Below are positions 1-5,980 of a stretch of 12,302 bases of DNA, one piece after another. Made by a program: the position numbers and the translations under genes. The DNA comes from an uncultured Ruminococcus sp. Its GTDB lineage: Bacteria > Bacillota > Clostridia > Oscillospirales > Acutalibacteraceae. Below the pieces are notes generated by a model. It saw nothing but the letters and a program-made list of their open reading frames with translations, did not search any database and was not told where the DNA came from. The DNA is taken from NCBI GenBank assembly GCA_902767125.1, contig CACXGJ010000127.1:1-12302 (forward strand), written 5' to 3'. Every line of letters starts with the position of its first letter. Position 1 is the first letter of the stretch.

Positions 1-1
1 C

Positions 2-1321
2 AATATAAAAATACTTGAAAGAGAGCTTTTCTATACGGATGAGCCTGCAAAGGATCATATCCGTGTCAGGATAATAGACAATGACGGAGGAAAAGTGCTT
101 GACAGTGAAAGCATGATAAGCGAGTATGTACATTATTCTCCAAATGCCAATGTAGGCGGTTCGGGCGGTTATACAAGAGGAATGATAGAGAGTATCAATG
201 ATACGGAATACAACCCGACACACGTTCTTCTCATGGATGATGATGTTATAGTTCTTCCCGAGAGCTTTATCAGAACATATTCTCTGCTTGCACTCGTTAA
301 AAAGGAATATGATGAAAGGTTTGTCAGCGGAGCAATGCTGTTCTATGAGAGAATGAACACACAGCACGAGGATGTCGGATATGTTCATGATGACGGCTCC
401 TATGGACCGAATAAACATGATATGTATCTTGAGCAGTGGGATCATGTTCTTGAAAATGACGAAGACTTTAAATATCATAAAAATTCCTATGCGGGCTGGT
501 GGTACTGCTGTATACCCGTAAAGAAAATTGACAGGAGTCATCTGCCGATACCGCTCTTTATAAGAGGCGATGACGTTGAGTTTAGTCTTGCGAACAATGC
601 TGAATTTCTCTCACTCAACGGTATCTGTATATGGCACAAGGGCTTTGCAAACAAATTCAATGCCAATCTTGAATTGTACATGGTGCATAGAAACAGTCTT
701 ATAATACAGGCAATGAGCGGTATATGCAAGGGCATTGACTTTATGGAAAGAATAGACGGATTTTTCTGGAAGGAGCTTAAACGTCTTTCATACAATAACT
801 GTGAGTTGTTGCTTGATGCGATAGAGGAATTTTGTAACGGTCCCGAATTTCTGTATGAACCGCAGGGTGAGGCCATAATGAAAGCCCATGCAAAGAAAAA
901 TGAAGTGATGAAGCCTGTTGCATCGGAGTATCCGAATATTCCCGTTGATTTTGACAGTATATACAGAATGGCTGACAAGCCCCTGACAAAATTCCAGTCG
1001 GGAATATACCACAAGACAAGGAACGGTCATCGTCTGCCTGATTTCATGCTGAAAAACAGGATAGCTGTAACAGCATATGACTGGTTTGACGATCCCGCAA
1101 AGCAGTATCTTGCAAAGGAAATACTCGTTGTAAGTCCGTTTGATCATACGGCATATTTGCGTAAGCGTGATAAAAAGCGTTACAGACAGCTTGTAAAACG
1201 CCGTAACAGAGTCATCGGCTATTATAAGAAGAACAAAGACAAGATAGAGAAATCATATCAGGAGGCTGCAAAGACACTCAAGACAGAAGCCTTTTGGAAG
1301 AAGTATCTTAAAATGGAGTAA
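2..1321 (+). CDS. GlfT2-like galactofuranosyltransferase, 5'-truncated by window edge
   Basis: The frame is open from base 2 with no stop, so the true start lies upstream; the GTG at 95 is internal. 439 residues are visible. The protein is a GT2-family, GT-A fold enzyme of the GlfT2 type, which transfers galactofuranose from UDP-Galf to a growing glycan at the inner face of the membrane. Visible signatures in order are NANVGGSGGYTRG (donor site, about visible residues 49-61), a metal-binding DDD at 79-81 (bases 236-244), a WW pair at 166-167, GDDVEF with the presumed catalytic Asp at 191, and a WH pair with His212. Their order and spacing resemble mycobacterial GlfT2 (DDD256-258, W347/W348, D372, H396). 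The missing N-terminus would hold the beta-sandwich domain and the start of the GT fold. The C-terminal 70 residues are lysine- and arginine-rich and may contact membrane. The role is probably surface polysaccharide assembly; donor sugar identity is inferred from family. Confidence 0.85.
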   Translation, partial: NIKILERELFYTDEPAKDHIRVRIIDNDGGKVLDSESMISEYVHYSPNANVGGSGGYTRGMIESINDTEYNPTHVLLMDDDVIVLPESFIRTYSLLALVKKEYDERFVSGAMLFYERMNTQHEDVGYVHDDGSYGPNKHDMYLEQWDHVLENDEDFKYHKNSYAGWWYCCIPVKKIDRSHLPIPLFIRGDDVEFSLANNAEFLSLNGICIWHKGFANKFNANLELYMVHRNSLIIQAMSGICKGIDFMERIDGFFWKELKRLSYNNCELLLDAIEEFCNGPEFLYEPQGEAIMKAHAKKNEVMKPVASEYPNIPVDFDSIYRMADKPLTKFQSGIYHKTRNGHRLPDFMLKNRIAVTAYDWFDDPAKQYLAKEILVVSPFDHTAYLRKRDKKRYRQLVKRRNRVIGYYKKNKDKIEKSYQEAAKTLKTEAFWKKYLKME

Positions 1322-1339
1322 TAAAAAGTGAAAAAATGA

Positions 1340-1385
1340 GGAGTGAGAAGTGAGGAGTATTTTTCAACCCTTCACATCTCACTCC
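1340..1385. terminator. Bidirectional terminator-like inverted repeat between convergent genes
   Basis: The arms at 1340-1353 (GGAGTGAGAAGTGA) and 1372-1385 (TCACATCTCACTCC) pair at 13 of 14 positions around an 18-nt loop. T-rich sequence follows on both strands (ATATTTTTATT on plus; TTTTTTCACTTTTT on minus), so it could end both the galactofuranosyltransferase transcript and the leftward YcxB-like transcript. The arms are built from repeated GAGTGAG/AAGTGAG units, suggesting that the hairpin derives from a short dispersed repeat. Confidence 0.65.
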
Positions 1386-1401
1386 ATATTTTTATTGAAC
1401 C

Positions 1402-1908
1402 TTATAAATTTTTTGAATCAAGGAATTTTATAAAATCATCATAAGTTCCCTTGGTGAATTTGTCCTTTTGGAAGGCATAAATAGTGTCGTCCTGGGAAAT
1501 GAGCATGATATAATTTTTTGATTTGTGTATTTTTTTTATTTTGGCAAAGCTGATCTCAATTTCGGTGCAGCTTGGTGCATGATAGAGAATTTTATTTTCG
1601 GTTGCGGAAACGGTGTATACATTTTCCGAACCGGAATTTATTTTCTTTTCATTTTTAACGGCAAGGCTCACTCTTACGGGATATGCGATAAAATAGATAA
1701 TAAAAAAGAGTATGCCGATACCGACAGAAATATCGCTGATAATATCATGCCATGAGCTTTTTACGGCAAAAAACAGATTCGGAGCGAGAAGTGCTGCCAT
1801 AAAAAGCATCAGTATGACATTGAATGATTTTTTGAAATGGTCATAGAAATATGTTTCACGAAAGAATCTTTTTGTTTTTGTATACTTATTTTCAAACAAT
1901 ACGGTCAT
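1402..1908 (-). CDS. YcxB-like small membrane protein
   Basis: A 168-residue protein with two hydrophobic segments (about residues 29-47 and 57-78) and a soluble C-terminal part of about 75 residues. The tail reads FAKIKKIHKSKNYIMLI then FQKDKFTKGTYDDFIKFL, the pattern of YcxB-like C-terminal domains, whose function is unknown. The N-terminal FENKYTKTK is also common in this type of protein. The chosen ATG (1908) has AAAGGAG upstream with a 12-nt spacer; the same frame stays open further upstream but only inside the sugar transferase gene. The gene follows the sugar transferase on the same strand, with a strong terminator filling the gap and ending directly at the Shine-Dalgarno, so expression may depend on read-through or on a promoter inside the upstream gene. 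Family assignment is by pattern and moderately sure; function is unknown. Confidence 0.7.
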   Translation of the reverse strand: MTVLFENKYTKTKRFFRETYFYDHFKKSFNVILMLFMAALLAPNLFFAVKSSWHDIISDISVGIGILFFIIYFIAYPVRVSLAVKNEKKINSGSENVYTVSATENKILYHAPSCTEIEISFAKIKKIHKSKNYIMLISQDDTIYAFQKDKFTKGTYDDFIKFLDSKNL

Positions 1909-1926
1909 TGTGTTTTGATACTCCTT

Positions 1927-1968
1927 TAAAAATAATATTGCACTGTCGAAGAAATTGTCCGACAGTGC
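1927..1968 (-). terminator. Intrinsic terminator or attenuator between sugar transferase and YcxB-like gene
   Basis: A perfect 9-bp stem, GCACTGTCG at 1940-1948 with CGACAGTGC at 1960-1968, and an 11-nt loop. On the minus strand it is followed by AATATTATTTTTA. It begins 8 nt past the sugar transferase stop. The U-rich tail runs straight into AAAGGAG, the ribosome-binding site of the next gene, so it may act as a partial terminator that sets the expression ratio of the two genes. Confidence 0.8.
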
Positions 1969-1976
1969 CTGAAAGA

Positions 1977-2654
1977 TCAGCATCCGCTTTTTTTGAACAG
2001 AAAAAAGAATGTCTTGAATATGAGCTTGATGTCCACCAATACATTTCTTTCCATTATGTATTTTCTGTCCAATCGCATCCATTCATCAAATGAAACATTA
2101 TTACGATTTTTTTGAACCTGCCAGTAGCAGGTGAGTCCCGGAACAACCAGTAATCTCAATTTGTCACTTGGTCTGTATTGACTTACTTCCTTTGGAAGTG
2201 CAGGTCTCGGACCTACAAAGGACATATCTCCGAGAAGTATATTAAAAAGCTGGGGCAGTTCATCAATGTTTGATGCACGTATCACCTTTCCGACCTTTGT
2301 TATTCTCGGATCATTTTCTATCTTGAAAACGGGACCGTCCATTTCATTGAATTTCTGAAGCTCCTCAAGTTTTTTTTCTGCATCCGCACACATTGACCTG
2401 AACTTGTATATCTTGAATATTTTGCCGTTTTTACCTACTCTTTCCTGAACGAATATAGGTCCTGCTTTTCTGTCCTCTATCAATATGCACAAGGATACTA
2501 TCAGAAACGGAACGGCAAGTATTACTATGCAGATGAACGATACCACTATATCAAATAATCTTTTTATGAAATCAAAAACAGGCTTTTGCTTATATTCAAA
2601 GGAAGAAACGTCAATGTCTTTCGTTTCATGAAGCTTTTCGGCAGCTGCATTCAT
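1977..2654 (-). CDS. Polyprenyl-phosphate sugar-1-phosphate transferase (bacterial sugar transferase family)
   Basis: A 225-residue monotopic phosphoglycosyltransferase of the kind that starts exopolysaccharide or glycan assembly by moving a sugar-1-phosphate from a UDP-sugar to undecaprenyl phosphate. Visible parts are basic KRLFD entering one membrane or re-entrant helix (about residues 35-60), QERVGKNGKIFKIYKFRSM (70-88), Asp91 in the usual catalytic position (DAE here), NDPRITKVGKVIR, NIDELPQLFNIL, and GDMSFVGPRP (142-151). It is the catalytic core only: the N-terminal four-helix and CoA-binding-like domains of long WbaP/WcaJ-type enzymes are absent. The start is uncertain. ATG at 2654 is given, but AAGGAG abuts it with no spacer; GTG at 2669 would add five residues (MCFKE). 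A good promoter lies upstream at 2704-2733. The sugar carried cannot be read from sequence. Confidence 0.9.
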   Translation of the reverse strand: MNAAAEKLHETKDIDVSSFEYKQKPVFDFIKRLFDIVVSFICIVILAVPFLIVSLCILIEDRKAGPIFVQERVGKNGKIFKIYKFRSMCADAEKKLEELQKFNEMDGPVFKIENDPRITKVGKVIRASNIDELPQLFNILLGDMSFVGPRPALPKEVSQYRPSDKLRLLVVPGLTCYWQVQKNRNNVSFDEWMRLDRKYIMERNVLVDIKLIFKTFFFLFKKSGC

Positions 2655-2703
2655 CTCCTTAAAACACACCTTTCAAATTCATATGAACACTCCATTGACA
2701 AAT

Positions 2704-2733
2704 AGTATATCACAAAAAATACTGTTTCGTCAA
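2704..2733 (-). promoter_or_regulatory. Sigma-A-type promoter for the sugar transferase gene
   Basis: On the minus strand, TTGACG (2733-2728), an 18-nt spacer, then TATACT (2709-2704). Each box matches consensus at 5 of 6 positions. The start point would fall about 40 nt upstream of the sugar transferase ATG. A-tracts lie immediately upstream of the -35 box at 2737-2788 and could act as an UP element or bend the DNA. Confidence 0.7.
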
Positions 2734-2886
2734 CAGAAAAAATTATATTGTAAAAAATCTAAAAAACTTCTAAAAAACTGTCACTAAAACAGGATAATGA
2801 TGGTAATTTTATAAATGAGTGTAAGCGAGCTATGAAACTTTTACAATTAATAGCAATAATATTTAAAAAATTCGTCAGAATTTTAT

Positions 2887-2915
2887 TTGAGTTTTTGTAT
2901 CATATGAGGTAAAAT
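2887..2915 (+). promoter_or_regulatory. Likely promoter for dacF
   Basis: TTGAGT (2887-2892), a 17-nt spacer and TAAAAT (2910-2915). This gives a short leader of about 30 nt before the dacF ATG at 2951, containing the Shine-Dalgarno GGGAGAGG. No sporulation-type sigma F pattern was evident here. Confidence 0.5.
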
Positions 2916-2950
2916 TATATTGTAATATAAGGGAGAGGAATGTTTTTTAA

Positions 2951-4282
2951 ATGAAAAAAATATTGGCAATGATAATTGCGGCAATGATGCTGTTCGGGGG
3001 GGCTTGCTCGGAGGAGGTAAGTGCAGCGACCTTTGACATCGACTTTGAGACGGAATGCAAATCATTGTATCTTGAGAATCTTGATACAGGCATAGTGGTC
3101 TATAAAAAGGGAGCCGAAGACAGAAGATATCCCGCATCTACGACAAAAATAATGACATATATAATAACTGCCGAAAATGTAAAGGATTTGAAAAATACCT
3201 ATGTGACAATAAAGGAAAGCTCTCTCAAGCTGCTTGAGGGAACGGGAAGTTCTGTTGCAGGGCTTGTGGCAGGCGAAAAATTGAGCATATATCAGCTTCT
3301 GCATTGTCTCATGATACCGTCCGGAAATGATGCGGCAATAGTGCTTGCAGATCATATCGGCAAAGGAAGCATACAGACCTTTGTTGACATGATGAATGCC
3401 AAGGCAAAGGAACTCGGCTGCAATTCAACTCATTTTTCAAATCCTCACGGTCTTAATGATCCGAATCATTATACAACTGTAAGCGATATGGCGAAGATAA
3501 CGAAGTATGCCCTTAAAATGCCCGAATTTGAGAATATAAGCAATATGACATCATCCGACTGTCTCGGTGAAGACCGTTATCTCATCACGACAAATTCAAT
3601 GATAGATTCGACAAGAGGCGGAAAGTATTACTATGAATATGCCAAGGGCATAAAAACGGGTTCAACGGGAAATGATTCAGGCTACTGTCTTGTATCGACT
3701 GCCGAAAAGGACGGATATAAATATCTGTGCGTAGCATACGGTGCGAAGTACGAGAATGAGGAAACAGGAGAATATTATGAAAACGGTGCCATGATAGATT
3801 CACAAAATCTTTATGAATGGGCATTTGATGATCTGAAGATAAGGACTGTCATAGACAAGAACGATCTTATAAAGGAGGTCGGTCTTAAATTTGCGTGGAA
3901 TAAGGACAGTATACAGCTTTCACCTGCTGAATCCTATTCGACGATATTGCCCGATGATGTGCAGATGTCGAGCATTGACAGATCATATGATCTTCCCGAG
4001 AGTATCGAAGCACCCGTAAAAGCAGGTGACAAGATCGGAACAGTGACCTTGAGCTATGCAAATCAAAAGCTGGGTACTGTTGACCTGATAGCCTCCGAGA
4101 CCGTTGAGAGAAGTGAATTGCTTATTGCATTTGACTTTCTCGGAAAAATGGTAAGATCATTGTGGTTCATGATAACGGTAGTCGTAATAGCAGTTTTTTT
4201 TCTGGGTTATATAATCCTTGCGGCATTATATAACCGTAAAAAGAGAAATCAGAGACCTGTCAAGAAATACAGAAAGTTTTAA
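2951..4282 (+). CDS. dacF: D-alanyl-D-alanine carboxypeptidase (DacF/PBP5-like, family S11)
   Basis: A 443-residue penicillin-binding protein that trims the terminal D-Ala from peptidoglycan pentapeptides outside the cell membrane. A signal peptide is visible (KK then hydrophobic residues 4-18, likely cut after VSA near residue 25). The three active-site motifs are intact: S63-T-T-K66, S124-G-N126 and K235-T-G237. A beta-rich C-terminal domain spans about 290-390, followed by a membrane helix (about 400-425) and a basic cytoplasmic tail (RKKRNQRPVKKYRK), so it is membrane-anchored. Most relatives use an amphipathic helix; here the last segment looks like a true transmembrane helix. GAGG lies 12 nt before the ATG, separated by a T-run. 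It is transcribed alone: divergent from the sugar transferase and closed by a strong terminator at 4289. The exact symbol (dacF or dacB type) is a family-level guess. Confidence 0.92.
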   Translation: MKKILAMIIAAMMLFGGACSEEVSAATFDIDFETECKSLYLENLDTGIVVYKKGAEDRRYPASTTKIMTYIITAENVKDLKNTYVTIKESSLKLLEGTGSSVAGLVAGEKLSIYQLLHCLMIPSGNDAAIVLADHIGKGSIQTFVDMMNAKAKELGCNSTHFSNPHGLNDPNHYTTVSDMAKITKYALKMPEFENISNMTSSDCLGEDRYLITTNSMIDSTRGGKYYYEYAKGIKTGSTGNDSGYCLVSTAEKDGYKYLCVAYGAKYENEETGEYYENGAMIDSQNLYEWAFDDLKIRTVIDKNDLIKEVGLKFAWNKDSIQLSPAESYSTILPDDVQMSSIDRSYDLPESIEAPVKAGDKIGTVTLSYANQKLGTVDLIASETVERSELLIAFDFLGKMVRSLWFMITVVVIAVFFLGYIILAALYNRKKRNQRPVKKYRKF

Positions 4283-4288
4283 ATGAAA

Positions 4289-4332
4289 GAATCCCTGTCA
4301 GTTCATGTACGGCTGACAGGGATTCCTTTTTT
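4289..4332 (+). terminator. Strong intrinsic terminator of dacF
   Basis: A perfect 13-bp stem, GAATCCCTGTCAG (4289-4301) with CTGACAGGGATTC (4313-4325), an 11-nt loop, then C and six T (4327-4332). It starts 7 nt after the dacF stop. Confidence 0.95.
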
Positions 4333-4362
4333 GAGGTCAACAGTTTTTAATGAATAATGAAA

Positions 4363-4475
4363 AATGAATAGTGAATAACGAATAATACAGAAACGCCCCT
4401 CGGAGTTTTATTATAAATTATTCATTATTCACTATTCAATATTTATTAAGCCCCTCACGTCAGTGAGGGGCGTTT
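4363..4475. repeat. Palindromic non-coding repeat with interleaved inverted arms
   Basis: Two nested-order inverted pairs are present. Pair A is 4363-4386 with 4417-4440 (22 of 24 match), made of TGAATA-type units (AATGAATAGTGAATAA). Pair B is AAACGCCCCTC at 4391-4401 with GAGGGGCGTTT at 4465-4475 (perfect). The order A-B-A'-B' interleaves, so both cannot form as a simple nested hairpin. A third hairpin at 4451-4470 competes for B'. No ORF is present. It sits between the dacF terminator and the tRNA-Arg 3' end, and looks like a REP- or MITE-like genomic repeat. No transposase or target-site duplication was recognised. Confidence 0.6.
4451..4470 (-). terminator. GC-rich hairpin downstream of tRNA-Arg, possible terminator
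   Basis: CCCCTCAC (4451-4458) pairs perfectly with GTGAGGGG (4463-4470) around a 4-nt loop. On the minus strand it lies 9 nt past the tRNA 3' end and is followed by CTTAATAAATATT, which is weak as a U-tract. It may end the tRNA transcript or serve as a processing stop; the poor tail keeps confidence moderate. Confidence 0.4.
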
Positions 4476-4479
4476 ATGA

Positions 4480-4553
4480 CCTGCCCGGGGAGACTTGAAC
4501 TCCCAATCTTCAGAGTCGGAGTCTGATGAGTTATCCGATTACACTACGGGCAG
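4480..4553 (-). tRNA. tRNA-Arg (anticodon CCG, reads CGG)
   Basis: A 74-nt cloverleaf. The acceptor CTGCCCG pairs with CGGGCAG, with discriminator G73. The D-loop contains GG; the anticodon stem TCAGA/TCTGA encloses the loop CTCCGAC, giving anticodon CCG. The variable loop is 5 nt, and the T-arm is GGGAG-TTCAAGT-CTCCC. CCA is not encoded; TCA follows. The D-stem GTGT/ACTC has a T11-T24 mismatch by manual folding. It is transcribed alone, divergent from the DUF951-prfA operon, from a promoter at 4578-4606. Confidence 0.95.
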
Positions 4554-4577
4554 ACGTATTTTACAGGCAACACATTT

Positions 4578-4606
4578 ATATTAACATAATTTTTAAAATT
4601 ATGCAA
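4578..4606 (-). promoter_or_regulatory. Promoter of tRNA-Arg
   Basis: On the minus strand, TTGCAT (4606-4601), a 17-nt spacer, then TAATAT (4583-4578), with an extended -10 TG one base upstream. Transcription would start about 18 nt before the tRNA 5' end. The spacer is filled by a 19-nt perfect palindrome. Confidence 0.55.
4585..4603. repeat. Perfect 19-nt palindrome between divergent promoters
   Basis: CATAATTTTTAAAATTATG is fully symmetric around T4594. It occupies the spacer of the tRNA-Arg promoter and lies 22 nt upstream of the -35 box of the opposite promoter. It could be a protein operator or simply AT-rich symmetry. Confidence 0.5.
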
Positions 4607-4624
4607 GAAATTTCAATATTATAT

Positions 4625-4653
4625 TTGTAAAAATTTCTAATAGATGCTATAAT
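4625..4653 (+). promoter_or_regulatory. Promoter of the DUF951-prfA operon
   Basis: TTGTAA (4625-4630), a 17-nt spacer and a consensus TATAAT (4648-4653) with an extended -10 TGC just before it. Predicted start near 4660, a few bases before the Shine-Dalgarno AGGAGGT (4664-4670). Confidence 0.75.
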
Positions 4654-4679
4654 AATATAAAATAGGAGGTGTATTTTTT

Positions 4680-4874
4680 TTGGATGTAAGAACAGGTGAT
4701 ATGCTTGAAATGAAAAAGCCCCATCCGTGCGGAAGGGATAATAACAAAAGGTTTTATGTTTTGCGTGTCGGGATAGATTTTAAAATGAGATGTATGGGCT
4801 GTCTGCATGAAATAATAATCCCCAGAGCTAAAGCAGAAAAAAATATAAAAAAAATAATAAGAGATGAAGATTGA
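4680..4874 (+). CDS. DUF951 family small protein
   Basis: A 64-residue protein of the small DUF951 family widespread in Firmicutes (Bacillus YyzM is a relative). The family pattern is clear: MKKPHPCG at residues 11-18, FYVLRVGIDFKMRC at 25-38, then C-x2-C (Cys38, Cys41) and IIIPR. The three cysteines and His15 suggest a small metal-binding fold. Function is not known. TTG at 4680 is the likely start, because AGGAGGT ends 9 nt before it and the first in-frame ATG would lie 30 nt from that site and lose the N-terminus. It is the first gene of the operon; its stop overlaps the region holding the prfA ribosome-binding site, suggesting coupled translation. Confidence 0.88.
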   Translation: MDVRTGDMLEMKKPHPCGRDNNKRFYVLRVGIDFKMRCMGCLHEIIIPRAKAEKNIKKIIRDED

Positions 4875-4888
4875 GAGGTGATTTGATT

Positions 4889-5962
4889 TTGTTTGAGAAG
4901 GTGCAGGTGTTTGAAAATAAATATGATGAGCTTTCGCAGAAATTATGCGATCCGTCGGTTGTATCATCACCTGAATTATATGCCGAAACAATGAAAGAAT
5001 ATAAATCGGCTGAACCGTTGGCATTGAAATATAAGGAGTATAAGAAAGCTGTTTCGGAACGTGAGGAAACCGTTGAAATGCTGAATGAAGGCGGTCTTGA
5101 TGAAGAACTGATACAGATGCTTCGGGAAGAACTGAAAACGCTTGATGAGAGGATAATAAGCATTTCGGATGAAATGAAGATACTTCTCTTGCCGAAGGAT
5201 CCGAATGATGACAGGAATGTCATAGTAGAAATAAGAGGCGGTGCAGGCGGTGAGGAAGCGGCATTGTTTGCATCGGTGCTTTTCAGGATGTACAGTATGT
5301 ATGCCGTTAAACGAGGATATAAGACGGAGATCATAAATGCCAATGAAACGGAGCTTGGCGGATATAAGGAGATCAGCTTTATGCTGACGGGTGATGGGGC
5401 ATATTCAAGGCTAAAGTATGAGAGCGGTGTTCATCGTGTACAGCGTGTTCCCGAAACCGAAACTCAAGGACGTATCCATACATCGACAGTGACAGTTGCA
5501 GTACTGCCCGAAGCGGATGACGTTGAAGTGAATATCAATCCGTCTGACTTGCGTATAGATACATTCCGTTCAAGCGGTGCAGGAGGTCAGCATATAAATA
5601 AAACGGAATCGGCGATAAGGATAACTCATATCCCGACAGGACTTGTAGTTGAATGTCAGGATGAGAGTAGTCAGTATAAAAATAAAGATAAAGCCATGAA
5701 GGTGCTGAAGTCAAGACTGCTTGAGGCGGAGCGTGAAAAACAGCAGAATGAAGTTGACCGTCAGAGACATTCACAGGTCGGAACAGGTGACAGGAGTGAA
5801 AGGATAAGAACATACAATTATCCGCAGGGCAGAGTCACAGACCACAGAATAGGCTTGACTCTCTATAAAATAGAGGATATCCTCAACGGCAATATTGATG
5901 AAATAATAGATGCTCTCATAACAGCAGACAGAGCGGAACGATTGGCAATTAGCAATGAGTAA
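4889..5962 (+). CDS. prfA: Peptide chain release factor 1 (RF1)
   Basis: A 357-residue class I release factor that reads UAA and UAG in the ribosomal A site and triggers hydrolysis of the peptide from tRNA. An N-terminal coiled helical domain covers about 1-100. The codon-reading PxT motif is PET at 188-190 within VQRVPETETQGRIHTS, and the catalytic GGQ is at 232-234 (SSGAGGQHINKTES). The Gln is the methylation site of PrmC, whose gene is not in this window. TTG at 4889 is chosen because it gives the family N-terminus (FEKVQVFENKYDEL) and AGAGGTG lies 8 nt upstream; in-frame TTGs at 4871 and 4883 would add six or two residues. It is second in the operon. Its last codons (AISNE) lie in repeat-like sequence rich in GCAAT/GAGTAATGA units. 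Confidence 0.97.
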   Translation: MFEKVQVFENKYDELSQKLCDPSVVSSPELYAETMKEYKSAEPLALKYKEYKKAVSEREETVEMLNEGGLDEELIQMLREELKTLDERIISISDEMKILLLPKDPNDDRNVIVEIRGGAGGEEAALFASVLFRMYSMYAVKRGYKTEIINANETELGGYKEISFMLTGDGAYSRLKYESGVHRVQRVPETETQGRIHTSTVTVAVLPEADDVEVNINPSDLRIDTFRSSGAGGQHINKTESAIRITHIPTGLVVECQDESSQYKNKDKAMKVLKSRLLEAEREKQQNEVDRQRHSQVGTGDRSERIRTYNYPQGRVTDHRIGLTLYKIEDILNGNIDEIIDALITADRAERLAISNE

Positions 5963-5980
5963 TGAAATGGAGTGATTTTT

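Noticed and set aside
538..1147. Several open frames of 80-158 codons on the minus strand inside the galactofuranosyltransferase gene.
   Set aside because: They lack ribosome-binding sites and family motifs, and the plus frame carries clear conserved motifs throughout; they are shadows.
2001..2082. A longer N-terminus for the YcxB-like protein, since its frame is open to 2082.
   Set aside because: The extension lies within the sugar transferase gene and has no membrane or family features; the ATG at 1908 with AAAGGAG matches the family N-terminus.
2940..2954. A four-codon ORF (ATGTTTTTTAAATGA) overlapping the dacF start as a leader peptide.
   Set aside because: The Shine-Dalgarno is only 1 nt from its ATG and the peptide is too short to interpret.
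4340..4480. A CRISPR array or integron-like site suggested by repeated TGAATA units and GC-rich inverted arms.
   Set aside because: There are no regular spacers, no repeat of 23-40 nt in direct orientation, and no cas or integrase gene nearby.
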